Shown here piece after piece: positions 17,292 through 28,680 of a stretch of 64,000 nt of DNA. Made by a program: the position numbers and the translations under genes. The stretch is from assembly GCF_014773385.1 (NCBI RefSeq), contig NZ_JACXAI010000006.1, forward strand, positions 124,001 to 188,000, in the 5' to 3' direction. The first letter of the stretch is position 1. Every line of letters starts with the position of its first letter. Source of the DNA: Metabacillus arenae (lineage in GTDB: Bacteria > Bacillota > Bacilli > Bacillales > Bacillaceae). Under the pieces are notes generated by a model. It was not told where the DNA came from, did no database searches, and worked only from the letters and a program-made list of their open reading frames with translations.

Positions 17292-18485
17292 ATGATTAAA
17301 AAAAATATCCTTCTTTGTGTAACAGGGGGTATTGCCGTTTATAAAGCCGCTCAACTAACTAGTAAATTAGTACAAGCAGGAGCGAATATAAAAGTGATCA
17401 TGAGCGAATCAGCGCGGCAGTTTGTCACACCTTTAACTTTTCAAGCCCTATCTAGAAATGAAGTTTTTACTGATACATTTGATGAAAAGGATCCAAGCGT
17501 AATCGCTCATATAGATTTGGCTGATTGGGCTGATTTAGTAATCGTTGCTCCTGCTACAGCGAATGTAATCGGTAAAATGGCCGGCGGCCTTGCAGATGAT
17601 ATGGTAACGACAACACTATTAGCAACAACTGCCCCTGTTTGGCTGGCACCAGCAATGAATGTTCATATGTATGATCATCCTGCTGTAAAACGTAATCTGG
17701 CTACCCTGCATGAGGATGGCTATCAATTTATTGAGCCAGGTGAAGGGTATTTAGCATGCGGTTATGTTGGGAAAGGAAGGTTAGAAGAACCAGAAAAAAT
17801 AGTTGAGATTGTAAGATCATACTTTTCTAAAAATACAGACGATATTTTAAAAGACCGGCACATTGTTATTACGGCAGGTCCAACAAGAGAAACTATTGAT
17901 CCAGTAAGGTTTTTTACAAATCGCTCTTCTGGAAAGATGGGGTATGCATTAGCGGAGCATGCGATAAAATCGGGTGCAAAAGTAACCCTGATTTCAGGAC
18001 CTGTTCATTTAAAAGAACCCGAGGAAGCCCACTATGTCCCTGTTGAAACAGCCGACGAAATGTTTGATGAGGTAATGAAAGTCTATCAACAAGCAGATGT
18101 AGTGATAAAGACCGCAGCAGTTGCCGATTATCGACCGAAAATAGTCTATGATCAAAAAATGAAAAAACAAGATGGAGATTTAAGCATTGAAATGGAGCGG
18201 ACAAAAGATATCCTAAAAGAGCTCGGAGCAAGGAAGGAGCATCAGCTGCTAATAGGCTTTGCTGCAGAAACAAATGATGTAGAAACTTACGCACGTAAGA
18301 AGCTTGAATCAAAAAATCTTGATATGATCGTAGCAAATAATGTTAAAGAAAATGGAGCGGGTTTTGGTACTGATACAAATATTGTAACCATTTATAAGCG
18401 GTCGGGAGAAAAAACCGCTTTACCTTTATTAACAAAAGATGAAGTTGCAGAGAAAGTTCTAAAAGAAATAGCATCACTACTATAA
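17292..18485 (+). CDS. coaBC: Bifunctional phosphopantothenoylcysteine decarboxylase/synthase
   Basis: It performs two coenzyme A steps: CoaB joins cysteine to 4'-phosphopantothenate and CoaC decarboxylates the product. The 397-aa protein has an N-terminal flavoprotein domain ('GGIAVYKAAQLTSKL', 'IAHIDLADWAD', 'PAMNVHMYDHPAVKRN', substrate flap Cys in 'ACGYVGKGRL') and a C-terminal synthase domain from about residue 190 ('ITAGPTRETIDPVRFFTNRS'). ATG at 17292 follows AAAGGTGG at 7 nt. It runs into priA after 12 nt. Confidence 0.96.
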   Translation: MIKKNILLCVTGGIAVYKAAQLTSKLVQAGANIKVIMSESARQFVTPLTFQALSRNEVFTDTFDEKDPSVIAHIDLADWADLVIVAPATANVIGKMAGGLADDMVTTTLLATTAPVWLAPAMNVHMYDHPAVKRNLATLHEDGYQFIEPGEGYLACGYVGKGRLEEPEKIVEIVRSYFSKNTDDILKDRHIVITAGPTRETIDPVRFFTNRSSGKMGYALAEHAIKSGAKVTLISGPVHLKEPEEAHYVPVETADEMFDEVMKVYQQADVVIKTAAVADYRPKIVYDQKMKKQDGDLSIEMERTKDILKELGARKEHQLLIGFAAETNDVETYARKKLESKNLDMIVANNVKENGAGFGTDTNIVTIYKRSGEKTALPLLTKDEVAEKVLKEIASLL

Positions 18486-18497
18486 AGGGGTTTAATC

Positions 18498-20918
18498 ATG
18501 AAATATGCAAGTGTGATTGTTGATGTTCCTACAATGCAAACAGATCGCACATTTGATTATAAGATTCCAGAAAAATGGCAAGGGATGATCTTACAGGGAA
18601 TGAGGGTTATCGTTCCGTTTGGACAGCGAAAGCTGCAGGGATTTGTGATAGAGGTGAAAGAAGAATCTTCCTTTAAAAAGCTGAAATCGATTGAAGGACT
18701 TCAAGACTTAACACCTTCAGTAACACCCGAGTTGCTGCAATTAGGAAGTTGGCTTACAGAAACAACATTATGCTTTAATATTTCTGCTTTGCAAGCGATG
18801 CTCCCTGCAGCTATGAAAGCAAAATATGATAAAATGATCACCCTCATCTCAGAAGAAAAAAGAAAGGAACTGGAACCTACACTAAAAAAATATTTTGAAA
18901 AGCAAGCAGAAATTCCTTGGAGTACTTTTGAAGATGATGATCTGTTAAAGCAAATTCAAAAAGAAATTCAAAAAGGAAGCTTAGAAGTTGTTTACCGAGT
19001 CTCGCAAAAAACAAAGCAAAAGAAAAAAAGAGTAGTTCAATTGGCACAAATTCAAACAGATAGGAACTCTCCTTTAGATCTTTTACCCTCTCAAGCCAAA
19101 AAACAAAAAGAAATGGCTCAGTTTGCAGTGGAGCATATTGGATCAAAGGAAATGCCGGCAAGTGACTTTCTAAGCTTAACTAACGGCAGTGAATCTTCTT
19201 TAAAAGGCTTAATTCAAAAAGGAATAATAACAGAAAAATGGGTGGAAATTTATCGGGACCCTTATGAAGGCCGTCACTTTAAAAAATCGCTGCCCCTCCC
19301 TTTGACAACGGAACAGCAACAATCAATTTCACCAATCTTAGAAAGCGTTGAAAATAAGCTCCATAAGGTTTTTTTAATGTATGGTGTAACAGGCAGTGGT
19401 AAAACCGAAGTGTACTTACAATCGATTGAAGCTGTATTAAATAAAGGAAAAGAAGCGATTGTTCTCGTTCCCGAAATCTCTCTAACCCCGCAAATGGTAA
19501 ATCGATTTAAAAGCAGGTTTGGCTCAATGGTAGCCGTTCTTCACAGCGGTCTATCTATTGGTGAAAAATATGATGAATGGCGTAAAATTCAACGAAAAGA
19601 AGTTAAGCTTGTTGTCGGAGCCCGTTCAGCGATATTCGCCCCTTTTGAAAACCTCGGGATGATCATTATTGATGAGGAGCATGAAACAAGCTATAAACAA
19701 GAAGAAACACCTAGATATCATGCACGAGATGTTGCGATTAAAAGAGGGGATTATCATAATTGCCCTGTAGTATTAGGAAGCGCCACCCCTACATTAGAAT
19801 CTTTTGCAAGAGCACAAAAAGGAGTTTATACGTTGTTAACTCTGAAAGAAAGGGTAAACAACCGGGCGATGCCAGCTGTTGAAATTATTGATATGAGAGA
19901 AGAACTGCGAAATGGAAACAGATCAATGTTCTCTGAAACTCTCCTCGAAGCATTGCAAAGCAGAATCGAAAAGAAAGAACAGACCGTATTGTTTTTAAAT
20001 AAAAGAGGGTATTCCTCCTTTGTGATGTGCCGAGACTGCGGATATGTGATCCAATGTCCTCATTGCGACATTTCGTTAACCTATCACCGCTTTGGCCAGC
20101 AGCTTAAATGCCACTATTGCGGGCATGAAGAAATCATGCCTAAGGTTTGTCCAGAATGTCAGAGTGAACATATTCGGTATTTCGGAACAGGAACGCAAAA
20201 GGTTGAGGAGGAGCTTGCTAAAGTATTGCCGGAAGCCAGTGTCATAAGGATGGATGTGGATACTACATCAAAAAAAGGGTCTCATGAACGGTTATTAACT
20301 AAATTTGGTGAAGGCGGGGCAGATATTTTATTAGGTACACAAATGATAGCAAAGGGATTGGATTTTCCAAAGGTAACCCTCGTTGGAGTTTTAAGTGCTG
20401 ACACGATGCTGCACTTGCCAGATTTTCGCGCTGCAGAAAAGACCTTTCAATTATTAACCCAAGTAAGCGGAAGGGCTGGGAGACATGAGCTGCCGGGAGA
20501 AGTTATCATACAATCCTATACACCTGAGCATTATAGTATTGAGCTGACAAAGGAACATCATTATGATGAATTTTTCAGACAAGAGCTTGCAGTTCGCAAA
20601 TTACACGAATATCCTCCTTATTATTACATCTGCTTGTTGACCATCTCTCATCCTGATGTTTTAAAAGTTGCGATAGTGACTGAGAATATTTCAACTTTTT
20701 TAAAGTCAAATCTTAGTCAGCAATCGATTATCCTTGGTCCTGTCACATCACCGATCCCAAAGATCAAAGATAGATATCGCTATCAATGCATGATAAAATA
20801 CAAAAAGGAAAAAAACCTTCATGGCACATTGAAAAATATTCTAGAACATTATCAAAAGGATGTTCATCAAAATTCCCTGCAAATCACTATTGATATGAAC
20901 CCGTATGTCATGCTGTGA
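18498..20918 (+). CDS. priA: Primosomal protein N' (replication restart helicase)
   Basis: PriA is the 3'-5' helicase that reloads the replisome at stalled forks. The 806-aa protein has the N-terminal 3'-OH-binding domain, Walker A GVTGSGKTEV from residue 296, the Walker B/DEEH box 'IIIDEEHE' near 388-395, and eight zinc-binding cysteines between 'CRDCGYVIQCPHC' and 'CHYCGH...CPEC'. Helicase motif 'TQVSGRAGRHELPGEV' is present. The start (ATG, weak AAGGGG) lies 12 nt after coaBC. Confidence 0.96.
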   Translation: MKYASVIVDVPTMQTDRTFDYKIPEKWQGMILQGMRVIVPFGQRKLQGFVIEVKEESSFKKLKSIEGLQDLTPSVTPELLQLGSWLTETTLCFNISALQAMLPAAMKAKYDKMITLISEEKRKELEPTLKKYFEKQAEIPWSTFEDDDLLKQIQKEIQKGSLEVVYRVSQKTKQKKKRVVQLAQIQTDRNSPLDLLPSQAKKQKEMAQFAVEHIGSKEMPASDFLSLTNGSESSLKGLIQKGIITEKWVEIYRDPYEGRHFKKSLPLPLTTEQQQSISPILESVENKLHKVFLMYGVTGSGKTEVYLQSIEAVLNKGKEAIVLVPEISLTPQMVNRFKSRFGSMVAVLHSGLSIGEKYDEWRKIQRKEVKLVVGARSAIFAPFENLGMIIIDEEHETSYKQEETPRYHARDVAIKRGDYHNCPVVLGSATPTLESFARAQKGVYTLLTLKERVNNRAMPAVEIIDMREELRNGNRSMFSETLLEALQSRIEKKEQTVLFLNKRGYSSFVMCRDCGYVIQCPHCDISLTYHRFGQQLKCHYCGHEEIMPKVCPECQSEHIRYFGTGTQKVEEELAKVLPEASVIRMDVDTTSKKGSHERLLTKFGEGGADILLGTQMIAKGLDFPKVTLVGVLSADTMLHLPDFRAAEKTFQLLTQVSGRAGRHELPGEVIIQSYTPEHYSIELTKEHHYDEFFRQELAVRKLHEYPPYYYICLLTISHPDVLKVAIVTENISTFLKSNLSQQSIILGPVTSPIPKIKDRYRYQCMIKYKKEKNLHGTLKNILEHYQKDVHQNSLQITIDMNPYVML

Positions 20919-20989
20919 TAGTGCCCTCGCATACTTTCTAGCTATTGACCAAAGAACAAAATCAACGAGAATGGGTGTATCTCTTGACG

Positions 20990-21040
20990 AGAGAAGTGAG
21001 AGGTGAGACTTGAAGCAATCGGCGAAAAGCCGATTGCCTT
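20990..21040 (+). repeat. Family-3 repeat between priA and def
   Basis: 'GAGAAGTGAGAGGTGAGACT' is followed by hairpin GCAATCGGC (21015-21023) / GCCGATTGC (21029-21037). There is no T-tract on this strand, so it is unlikely to be an efficient priA terminator. Confidence 0.65.
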
Positions 21041-21162
21041 GGCAAACATCTCGTTCATAAATTCATCAGTGTTTTTCTTTTCTGCTGATAGGGTTCAAAA
21101 GAGTTTTATACGGTACATAGTAAATCATACAAAAGCAAACAGCTAGACTTGGAGGCATCATA

Positions 21163-21642
21163 TTGTCAATTATGAAGTTAGTATTATATCCTGCTGAAGT
21201 ATTAGAAAAACGATGTGAGCGCGTAAAGATCTTTGACCGCAAACTTGCCGTGTTTTTAGATGATATGTATGATACAATGATTGAATTTGATGGAGTGGGG
21301 CTTGCAGCACCTCAGGTTGGTCACACGCAGCAAATTGCCATTGTTGATATTGGAGATGAACATGGAAGAATCGAGCTCATAAATCCAAAGGTTATCGAGC
21401 AAAGAGGCGAGCAGGTAGGCCCCGAAGGCTGCTTAAGCTTTCCGGGCCTTTTTGGTGAAGTAGAGCGGGCGGATTATGTGAAGGTTCATGCACAAAATAG
21501 AAAAGGACGGCCATTTGTAATGGAAGCGAGAGGGTTTTTAGCGAGAGCCATGCAACATGAAATTGATCATTTACATGGCATCCTGTTTACATCAAAAGTC
21601 CTGAGATATATAGAAGAAGATGAGCTGGAGACGGAAGGATGA
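21163..21642 (+). CDS. def: Peptide deformylase
   Basis: It removes the formyl group from nascent N-terminal formyl-methionine. The 159-aa protein has the three family motifs GVGLAAPQ (near residue 46), EGCLS (near 88) and QHEIDHLHG (near 130), which provide the metal ligands Cys and two His and the catalytic Glu. The start is TTG at 21163 with TTGGAGG upstream. fmt follows 4 nt after the stop, so the formylation and deformylation enzymes are one unit. Confidence 0.96.
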   Translation: MSIMKLVLYPAEVLEKRCERVKIFDRKLAVFLDDMYDTMIEFDGVGLAAPQVGHTQQIAIVDIGDEHGRIELINPKVIEQRGEQVGPEGCLSFPGLFGEVERADYVKVHAQNRKGRPFVMEARGFLARAMQHEIDHLHGILFTSKVLRYIEEDELETEG

Positions 21643-21646
21643 TAGC

Positions 21647-22600
21647 ATGACGAAGATCGTTTTTATGGGAACGCCAGATTTTTCAGTTCCTGTATTAAGA
21701 CAATTACTGATTGATGGATACGAAGTAGTTGGAGTAGTAACACAGCCTGACCGGCCTAAAGGACGGAAAAAAATACTTACGCCGCCCCCTGTAAAAGTTG
21801 AAGCAGAGCAGCACAAAATACCTGTTTTTCAACCAGAGAAGATTAAAGAGAAAAAGGAGCTTGAGAAAATTCTTTCGTTAGAGCCTGATTTAATTGTTAC
21901 AGCAGCATTTGGCCAAATTTTGCCAAAAGGGCTGCTGGAAGCTCCGAAGTTTGGCTGTGTTAATGTACATGCTTCCTTACTGCCTGAGTTAAGGGGGGGA
22001 GCACCTATTCACTATTCCATCCTTCAGGGAAAAGAGAAGACCGGAATTACGATCATGTATATGGTCGAAAAGCTTGATGCAGGTGACATTTTATCACAAG
22101 CGGAAGTTCAGATTGAAGAAAATGATCATGTCGGATCTCTTCATGACAAGCTTAGCAAAGCTGGTGCCAGGTTGTTATCCGATACTTTGCCAAAACTATT
22201 AAATGCTGAAATCACTCCGGTAAAGCAGGATGAATCAAAGGTCACTTTTGCATACAATATTAAACGTGAACAAGAAAAAATTAACTGGAGTCTATCTGGA
22301 GAGGAAATTTACAATCATATTCGCGGCTTAAATCCGTGGCCTGTTGCTTATACACTCCTAAACGGCCAAGTATTGAAAGTTTGGTGGGGAGAAAAAATGC
22401 CTAATAAGACGAAAGCAGAACCAGGTACTGTTATCGGATTTGATACAGATGGTCCAGTTGTGGCAACAGGCAATCAGACTGCGATCAAGCTTACACAGCT
22501 TCAACCTGCCGGCAAAAAGAAAATGACAGGTGAGGATTTTCTCCGCGGTACTCAATTAAACAATGGCATAAAGTTAGGCGAAGAAAATGAAGAAAGCTAA
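21647..22600 (+). CDS. fmt: Methionyl-tRNA formyltransferase
   Basis: It formylates initiator Met-tRNA using 10-formyl-tetrahydrofolate. The 317-aa protein starts '[17 protein letters not shown]' and has the folate/catalytic block '[18 protein letters not shown]' (Asn, His of the active site) followed by a C-terminal OB-like tRNA-binding domain ('[14 protein letters not shown]', 'NPWPVAYT'). ATG at 21647 has GGAAGGATG upstream; a longer in-frame reading into def is not needed. Its 3' end overlaps rsmB by 14 nt. Confidence 0.96.
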   Translation: MTKIVFMGTPDFSVPVLRQLLIDGYEVVGVVTQPDRPKGRKKILTPPPVKVEAEQHKIPVFQPEKIKEKKELEKILSLEPDLIVTAAFGQILPKGLLEAPKFGCVNVHASLLPELRGGAPIHYSILQGKEKTGITIMYMVEKLDAGDILSQAEVQIEENDHVGSLHDKLSKAGARLLSDTLPKLLNAEITPVKQDESKVTFAYNIKREQEKINWSLSGEEIYNHIRGLNPWPVAYTLLNGQVLKVWWGEKMPNKTKAEPGTVIGFDTDGPVVATGNQTAIKLTQLQPAGKKKMTGEDFLRGTQLNNGIKLGEENEES

Positions 22601-23930
22601 TGTCAGAGAAGTCGCCGTTGAAGCGCTATTAAAAATAGAAAAAAATCAAGCGTTCAGTAATTTGCTTTTAAACTCTCTTATTAAATCAAACCAGCTGGAT
22701 GCAAAAGATGTTCCATTATTAACGGAATTAGTATATGGTACACTGCAAAGGAAGATGACACTTGATTATATTCTAAGTAAATACCTTCAAAAACCAAAGA
22801 AAGTCGAAGATTGGGTAAAGGTTTTGCTTAGAATGTCGATATACCAAATGGTTTACTTGGACAGAATTCCTGATCGTGCCATTTTATTTGAAGCAGTTGA
22901 AATTGCAAAACGAAAAGGACACAGAGGGATATCTTCTTTTGTTAATGGAATTCTAAGGAATTTTCAAAGAGAAGGAATGCCTTCATTTGATGAAATCACC
23001 AATCCCGTCGAACGGATTTCAATTGAGAGCAGCCATCCGAAATGGTTAGTTGAGAAATGGATGAAACAATATGGAGAAGAGACAACAGCTAAAATGTGTC
23101 AAACAAACCTGTTACCACCTGTTCAGACAGCCCGAGTTAACAAAATGAAAAGCAATGAATCTGAGGTAATCGAACTTCTAAGTCATCACGGTATCACAGC
23201 TGAAAAAGGAGATTTAGCAATTGATGCCATTAAAAGCAGAAGTGGAAACGTTGCTTTAACGGATGCATTTAAGCAAGGTTATTTGACTGTTCAGGATGAA
23301 AGCTCCATGCTGGTAGGAAGAGCACTTGGCGCGACTAGGGGAGATATTATCCTGGATGCATGTGCAGCCCCTGGAGGAAAAACGACACATATAGCTGAAC
23401 TGCTGGAGCAATCAGGTAAAGTTTATTCCCTTGATTTGCATGAGCATAAAGTAAAGTTGATTAAGGATCAAGCAAAACGGTTAGAACTTACTAATATAGA
23501 AGCAAGGACAGTTGATGCAAGGAAGGCTTCAAATGAATTTCAAGAAGAATCGTTTGATCGCATATTAGTTGATGCTCCTTGTTCCGGATTCGGTGTAATC
23601 AGAAGAAAGCCTGATATTAAATATACGAAAAACGCAAACGATATAAAGATGCTTGCGAAAATTCAGTATGATATTCTCTCATCTGTTTCACCCCTATTAA
23701 AAAAAGGCGGTACCCTTGTTTACAGCACTTGTACAATTGACAAGGAAGAAAATAATGAGGTGGTTGACACTTTCATCCAAAACCATCCAGAGTTTGAAGC
23801 AGATCATTCATTAGCTAAACGCCTACCAGACAAAATAAAGCCTTATATAAAGAATGGACAATTACAAATACTCCCTCATTACTTCAATACAGATGGATTT
23901 TATATTGCAAGTATGAGAAAGAAGGTGTAA
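22587..23930 (+). CDS. rsmB: 16S rRNA (cytosine-967-C5) methyltransferase
   Basis: It methylates C967 of 16S rRNA (E. coli numbering) with SAM. The 447-aa protein has an N-terminal NusB-like RNA-binding domain (residues 1-130) and a C-terminal methyltransferase with [12 protein letters not shown] near 253, the 'DAPCSGFG' motif IV Cys and the catalytic 'VYSTCT' Cys. The start overlaps the end of fmt, and rlmN follows 3 nt after the stop. Confidence 0.95.
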   Translation: MKKANVREVAVEALLKIEKNQAFSNLLLNSLIKSNQLDAKDVPLLTELVYGTLQRKMTLDYILSKYLQKPKKVEDWVKVLLRMSIYQMVYLDRIPDRAILFEAVEIAKRKGHRGISSFVNGILRNFQREGMPSFDEITNPVERISIESSHPKWLVEKWMKQYGEETTAKMCQTNLLPPVQTARVNKMKSNESEVIELLSHHGITAEKGDLAIDAIKSRSGNVALTDAFKQGYLTVQDESSMLVGRALGATRGDIILDACAAPGGKTTHIAELLEQSGKVYSLDLHEHKVKLIKDQAKRLELTNIEARTVDARKASNEFQEESFDRILVDAPCSGFGVIRRKPDIKYTKNANDIKMLAKIQYDILSSVSPLLKKGGTLVYSTCTIDKEENNEVVDTFIQNHPEFEADHSLAKRLPDKIKPYIKNGQLQILPHYFNTDGFYIASMRKKV

Positions 23931-23933
23931 AAA

Positions 23934-25025
23934 ATGGAACAAACAAAATCATCAAGACAAACAGAAAAAAAAGAGTCAGTGAAACCGTCCATCTATTCAA
24001 TGGAATTGGATGAACTGAAGAGTTGGCTGAAGGAACATGGTGAGAAATCCTTCCGAGCTGGCCAAATTTTTGATTGGCTTTATATAAAACGGGTAACAGC
24101 GTTCGAAGATATGACCAATCTTTCAAAAAATTTACGAGAGCTGCTTGCCGAACATTTTGTTTTAACGACTCTAAAAACGGCTATTCAGCAAACCTCTCAA
24201 GACGGAACGATGAAGTTTCTTTTTGAATTGCATGATGGCTATACAATTGAAACAGTTCTTATGAAACATGAATATGGGAATTCTGTATGTGTAACAACCC
24301 AAGTTGGCTGCAGAATCGGATGTACTTTTTGTGCTTCAACACTTGGCGGCCTAAAAAGAAATTTAGAGGCAGGAGAAATCGTAGCTCAAGTCGTAAAAGT
24401 ACAGAAGGCATTAGATGAATTTGGAGAAAGAGTAAGCTCTGTTGTCATTATGGGAATTGGCGAACCTTTTGATAATTTTGATGAAATGCTGTCTTTCTTA
24501 AAAATTATTAACCATGATGATGGTTTAAATATCGGAGCAAGACATATAACCGTTTCTACAAGCGGGATTATTCCAAAAATTTATCAGTTTGCCGATGAAA
24601 AGCTGCAAATCAATTTTGCGATCTCCCTGCATGCTCCGAATACAGAAATTAGAAGCCGTTTAATGCCGATCAATCGTGCTTATAAGCTGCCGGAATTAAT
24701 GAAAGCTGTTCAATATTATATTGATAAAACGGGCCGCCGGGTAAGCTTTGAATATGGGTTGTTTGGCGGTGTAAATGATCAGATTGAACATGCAGAGGAA
24801 TTGGCGAACCTTGTCAAAAATGTGAAATGTCATATAAACTTAATACCAGTAAACTATGTACCAGAAAGAGATTATGTTCGAACACCTAAAGAACAAATAT
24901 TCCGGTTCGAGAAAGTATTAAAGAATCGCGGAGTAAATGTGACCATTCGTCGTGAGCAAGGCCATGATATTGATGCTGCATGCGGACAGCTGCGTGCGAA
25001 GGAGCGTAAAGAGGAGACGAGGTGA
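23934..25025 (+). CDS. rlmN: Dual-specificity rRNA/tRNA adenine-C2 methyltransferase
   Basis: This radical-SAM enzyme methylates C2 of A2503 in 23S rRNA and A37 in some tRNAs. The 363-aa protein has the CxxxCxxC cluster motif '[12 protein letters not shown]' near residue 120, '[11 protein letters not shown]', and a conserved C-terminal Cys in '[12 protein letters not shown]' that takes part in catalysis. The stop overlaps the prpC start by 4 nt. Confidence 0.96.
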   Translation: MEQTKSSRQTEKKESVKPSIYSMELDELKSWLKEHGEKSFRAGQIFDWLYIKRVTAFEDMTNLSKNLRELLAEHFVLTTLKTAIQQTSQDGTMKFLFELHDGYTIETVLMKHEYGNSVCVTTQVGCRIGCTFCASTLGGLKRNLEAGEIVAQVVKVQKALDEFGERVSSVVIMGIGEPFDNFDEMLSFLKIINHDDGLNIGARHITVSTSGIIPKIYQFADEKLQINFAISLHAPNTEIRSRLMPINRAYKLPELMKAVQYYIDKTGRRVSFEYGLFGGVNDQIEHAEELANLVKNVKCHINLIPVNYVPERDYVRTPKEQIFRFEKVLKNRGVNVTIRREQGHDIDAACGQLRAKERKEETR

Positions 25026-25795
25026 AACGTTTGAAAACAGTTCAATTATCTGACAAGGGAAGAGTAAGGCAGCATAACGAAGATAGCGTTGGAGTTTTTA
25101 CAAATAAAAATGGTATCGTATTAGCAATAGTGGCTGATGGGATGGGCGGGCACCTTGCCGGGGATGTTGCAAGCCAAATGACAATCTCTTCTTTCAAGAA
25201 AATTTGGGATGAAACAGGCGGGTTTGATTCACCTGATTCAGCAGAGAAGTGGTTTGGTGAGCATCTTGAGCTTGTTAATATGATGCTGTTTAAACATGCT
25301 TTAAATAATCCTGAATGTCAGGGAATGGGGACGACTTTTGTTGGTGTCATTTGTACTGATGCCTTTGCAACAATCTGTCATATTGGTGACAGCCGTTGCT
25401 ATTTACATAATGAGAGTGGCTTTAAATTAATGACCCAAGATCATTCATTAGTCAATGAACTTGTCCGTTCAGGACAGATAACTAAAGAAGATGCAGAGCA
25501 TCATCCACGAAAAAATGTTTTGCTTAGAGCTTTAGGTACTGAACAGCAGGTGCATTTTGATGTGACATCTATTGGTGCTGAGCAATCGGATATTCTATTG
25601 CTATGTTCAGACGGTTTATCAAATAAAGTATCAGAGGAACATATGCAATCGATTCTAAATAGTGAACAACAAGAATTGTTAAACAAAGCTGAAACATTAG
25701 TTCAATTAGCAAATGAAAACGGCGGGGAAGATAATATTTCATTAGTATTGGTTGAATATTCACCAGGCAGTGAAAAAGGTGATGAGGCGTGTTAG
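25022..25795 (+). CDS. prpC: PP2C-type Ser/Thr protein phosphatase PrpC
   Basis: It dephosphorylates the targets of PrkC, the kinase encoded next. The 257-aa PPM fold has all the metal motifs: 'RQHNEDS', '[15 protein letters not shown]', '[10 protein letters not shown]', '[11 protein letters not shown]' and '[14 protein letters not shown]'. It starts at GTG with a 4-nt overlap of rlmN and its stop overlaps prkC by 7 nt, so kinase and phosphatase are translationally coupled. Confidence 0.96.
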   Translation: MKRLKTVQLSDKGRVRQHNEDSVGVFTNKNGIVLAIVADGMGGHLAGDVASQMTISSFKKIWDETGGFDSPDSAEKWFGEHLELVNMMLFKHALNNPECQGMGTTFVGVICTDAFATICHIGDSRCYLHNESGFKLMTQDHSLVNELVRSGQITKEDAEHHPRKNVLLRALGTEQQVHFDVTSIGAEQSDILLLCSDGLSNKVSEEHMQSILNSEQQELLNKAETLVQLANENGGEDNISLVLVEYSPGSEKGDEAC

Positions 25796-27780
25796 TTGGC
25801 AAACGCCTACATGGCCGTTATAAAATTCAAGAAGTAATTGGCGGCGGAGGAATGGCCAACGTTTATTTAGCGAGGGATGTAATCCTTGAACGTGAGGTCG
25901 CAGTAAAAGTGCTGCGGTTTGATTTTGCAAACGATGAAGAGTTTATCCGCCGTTTTCGAAGAGAAGCGCAATCTGCTACCAGCCTCGCTCATCCTAATAT
26001 TGTAAGTATTTATGATGTAGGGGAAGAAGAGGATATTTATTATATCGTAATGGAATATGTAGAGGGCCAAACGCTTAAACAATACATCCAGCAGAACGCT
26101 CCATTGCATCCAAGAGAAGCTTTAAATATCATTGAACAAATTGTATCAGCCATTGCTCACGCACATGAAAATCAAATTGTCCACCGCGATATTAAGCCGC
26201 ATAATATTCTTATTGATCATCATGGAAATGTAAAGGTTACTGATTTTGGAATTGCCATGGCGCTGAGCTCAACAACGATTACGCAAACGAACTCTGTTCT
26301 AGGTTCAGTTCATTATTTGTCTCCTGAGCAAGCTAGAGGCGGGCTTGCAACCAAAAAATCGGATATATATGCGATAGGTATTGTGTTGTTTGAGCTTTTA
26401 ACAGGCAGACTTCCTTTCGACGGTGAGTCAGCCATTTCGATTGCGTTAAAACACTTACAATCAGATACTCCATCCCCTAAGAGATGGAATGCGATGATCC
26501 CTCAAAGTGTGGAGAACATTATTTTAAAAGCGATGGCAAAAGATCCGTTTCATCGGTATGAAACAGCAGAGAACATGTTAGAGGATATCGAAACAGCTTT
26601 TAACACGAATCGGCTGAATGAACAAAAGTTTGTGATTCCAGACGATTTAGATGCAACAAAAGCCATCCCGATCATTACAGATGACAAGATTAGTAATGGG
26701 GATGACACACTTGTTCACGGACCTGGTCCACCGCCGGAAACACCTACAGCGATTCCCAGCAAAAAACAAAAAGTCAAAAAGAAAAAAGACAAGCCTAAAA
26801 AGAAAAGAAGCAGGTTTGCAAAATTTATTATTGCTGCATTCATCATTTTAATTCTTGCCGGGGTTGCTGCTGTAACAATTGTTCCCGCGATTTTCCTGCC
26901 GAAGGATGTAATGGTACCGGATCTTCAAGGGGAAAATTATCAGGCTGCCTATAATCAATTGACCGAGCTTGGCTTTAAGGTAGACGATGAAACGACATTA
27001 GTTGAGGATGAAGAAATAGAAGAAGGACTTGTCGTAAAGACCAATCCAAACGCAGGTAAAATGGCAAAAGAAGGCTCAACGATTACGATATATGAAAGCT
27101 CCGGAAAGAAAAAAGTAACGCTTAATGACTATGTCGGACAAGATATTGAACAGGTAAAAGAGTTGCTGGAACGGCGAGGTTTTGAAAAGATAACAATAGA
27201 AGAGGTTCATAGTGAAGAGGGAGAAGGGGTTATTGTAAATCAGGAACCTTTAGATGGAGAAGCTGTCATTCCAAGTGAAGATGAGATTACTCTCACTTAT
27301 AGTGTTGGTCCTGCAAAAATTTCACTAAGAGACCTAAGCGGCTACTCAAAGGATGCTGTTGATGCCTATATTGAAGAAAATGGTTTTAAATTAAATGAAG
27401 GGGAAGCACAGTACTCTTCAGAAGTCCCAGCAGGCCAAGTCATTTCGCAATCACCAAATCCAGGCGAACAATTGGACCCTGGGAGCACCATTGAAGTTGT
27501 ATACTCCCTAGGAGTAGAAGAAAAACCTGTTAAAACGGTAACGAAAGAAATTGAAATTCCTTACGAACCAGCAGAAGAAGGAGAAGAAATCGAGGTTATC
27601 CTTTCTGTCGATGATGCTGAGCATTCGGTTTCAACACCTTATGAACAATTTAAAATTACAGAGCCTACAACCAGAACCGTTGAATTTAATATTGCCCCGG
27701 ATTCTACAGCTTATTATCAAGTGATGATTAAAGATACAATCGTGAAACGAGAAACGATACCATACCCTGAAGATGGATAA
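25789..27780 (+). CDS. prkC: Ser/Thr protein kinase PrkC with PASTA repeats
   Basis: This membrane kinase senses muropeptides and, in B. subtilis, triggers spore germination and controls cell-wall metabolism. The 663-aa protein has a Hanks kinase domain (1-270: 'GGGGMANVYLA', HRDIKPHN at 132-139, 'VTDFGIA', 'GSVHYLSPEQARG'), a lysine-rich juxtamembrane linker (about 320-342), one membrane helix (about 343-370), three PASTA repeats (about 370-580) and an Ig-like tail. The GTG start lies inside the end of prpC. Confidence 0.96.
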   Translation: MLVGKRLHGRYKIQEVIGGGGMANVYLARDVILEREVAVKVLRFDFANDEEFIRRFRREAQSATSLAHPNIVSIYDVGEEEDIYYIVMEYVEGQTLKQYIQQNAPLHPREALNIIEQIVSAIAHAHENQIVHRDIKPHNILIDHHGNVKVTDFGIAMALSSTTITQTNSVLGSVHYLSPEQARGGLATKKSDIYAIGIVLFELLTGRLPFDGESAISIALKHLQSDTPSPKRWNAMIPQSVENIILKAMAKDPFHRYETAENMLEDIETAFNTNRLNEQKFVIPDDLDATKAIPIITDDKISNGDDTLVHGPGPPPETPTAIPSKKQKVKKKKDKPKKKRSRFAKFIIAAFIILILAGVAAVTIVPAIFLPKDVMVPDLQGENYQAAYNQLTELGFKVDDETTLVEDEEIEEGLVVKTNPNAGKMAKEGSTITIYESSGKKKVTLNDYVGQDIEQVKELLERRGFEKITIEEVHSEEGEGVIVNQEPLDGEAVIPSEDEITLTYSVGPAKISLRDLSGYSKDAVDAYIEENGFKLNEGEAQYSSEVPAGQVISQSPNPGEQLDPGSTIEVVYSLGVEEKPVKTVTKEIEIPYEPAEEGEEIEVILSVDDAEHSVSTPYEQFKITEPTTRTVEFNIAPDSTAYYQVMIKDTIVKRETIPYPEDG

Positions 27781-27797
27781 TATCAAGGAGGAACTCT

Positions 27798-28679
27798 ATG
27801 CCTCAAGGCAAAATAATGAAAGCTTTAAGCGGTTTTTACTATGTTTTGGACAATGATCATGTTTTCCAATGCAGGGGAAGAGGAGTATTTCGCAAAAATA
27901 AGGTTACTCCCCTCGTCGGAGATGAGGTAGTGTACCAGGCAGAAAATGACCGGGAGGGCTATATTTTAGAAATTGGAAATCGAAAAAACGAACTCATACG
28001 CCCTCCTATTGCGAATATTGATCAAGCTATTTTGGTTTTTTCTGCAGTCGAACCTGGCTTTAGTTCACTCTTATTAGATAGATTCCTTGTCCTGATTGAA
28101 GCAAACAACATTACACCAGTAATCTGCATAAGTAAGGTAGATCTTGCTGATGGAGAAAAGAAAGAAGCCATTTATGAGTTTGCAAAAGATTATGAGGCGA
28201 TCGGATATGAAGTGATACTCACTTCCACTATTTCAAAGGAAGGAATTCATGATCTTCTTCCTTTGTTTAAACACAAAACATCAGTCTTTGCCGGACAATC
28301 AGGTGTGGGAAAGTCATCCTTATTAAATGTATTAAAACCTGAACTTGATTTAAAAACAAGTAATATATCTACACACCTTGGCAGGGGAAAACATACGACA
28401 AGACATGTGGAGCTGTTAATGGTTGGCCAAGGATTAGTTGCAGATACACCAGGCTTTAGTTCGCTTGATTTTCTCGGTATTGAGGCAGAAGAACTTTCTG
28501 CTTATTTCCCTGAGATAAGTGAAAAAAGTGCAGACTGTAAGTTTAGAGGATGTACCCATGTGAAAGAGCCTAAATGTGCTGTAAAAGCCGCAGTAGAGGC
28601 AGAAGAAATAAAAACATATCGTTATGAACACTATTTATCTTTTATGGAAGAAATAAAGGACAGAAAGCCGAGGTACTAA
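27798..28679 (+). CDS. rsgA: Ribosome small-subunit GTPase RsgA
   Basis: RsgA is a circularly permuted GTPase that checks and matures the 30S subunit. The 293-aa protein has an N-terminal OB fold, the permuted G motifs G4 'CISKVDL', G1 'GQSGVGKSS' and G3 'DTPGFSS', and a C-terminal zinc finger '[14 protein letters not shown]'. ATG at 27798 follows AAGGAGGAA. It is phosphorylated by PrkC in B. subtilis, which fits the conserved gene order. rpe starts 1 nt later. Confidence 0.96.
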   Translation: MPQGKIMKALSGFYYVLDNDHVFQCRGRGVFRKNKVTPLVGDEVVYQAENDREGYILEIGNRKNELIRPPIANIDQAILVFSAVEPGFSSLLLDRFLVLIEANNITPVICISKVDLADGEKKEAIYEFAKDYEAIGYEVILTSTISKEGIHDLLPLFKHKTSVFAGQSGVGKSSLLNVLKPELDLKTSNISTHLGRGKHTTRHVELLMVGQGLVADTPGFSSLDFLGIEAEELSAYFPEISEKSADCKFRGCTHVKEPKCAVKAAVEAEEIKTYRYEHYLSFMEEIKDRKPRY

Positions 28680-28680
28680 A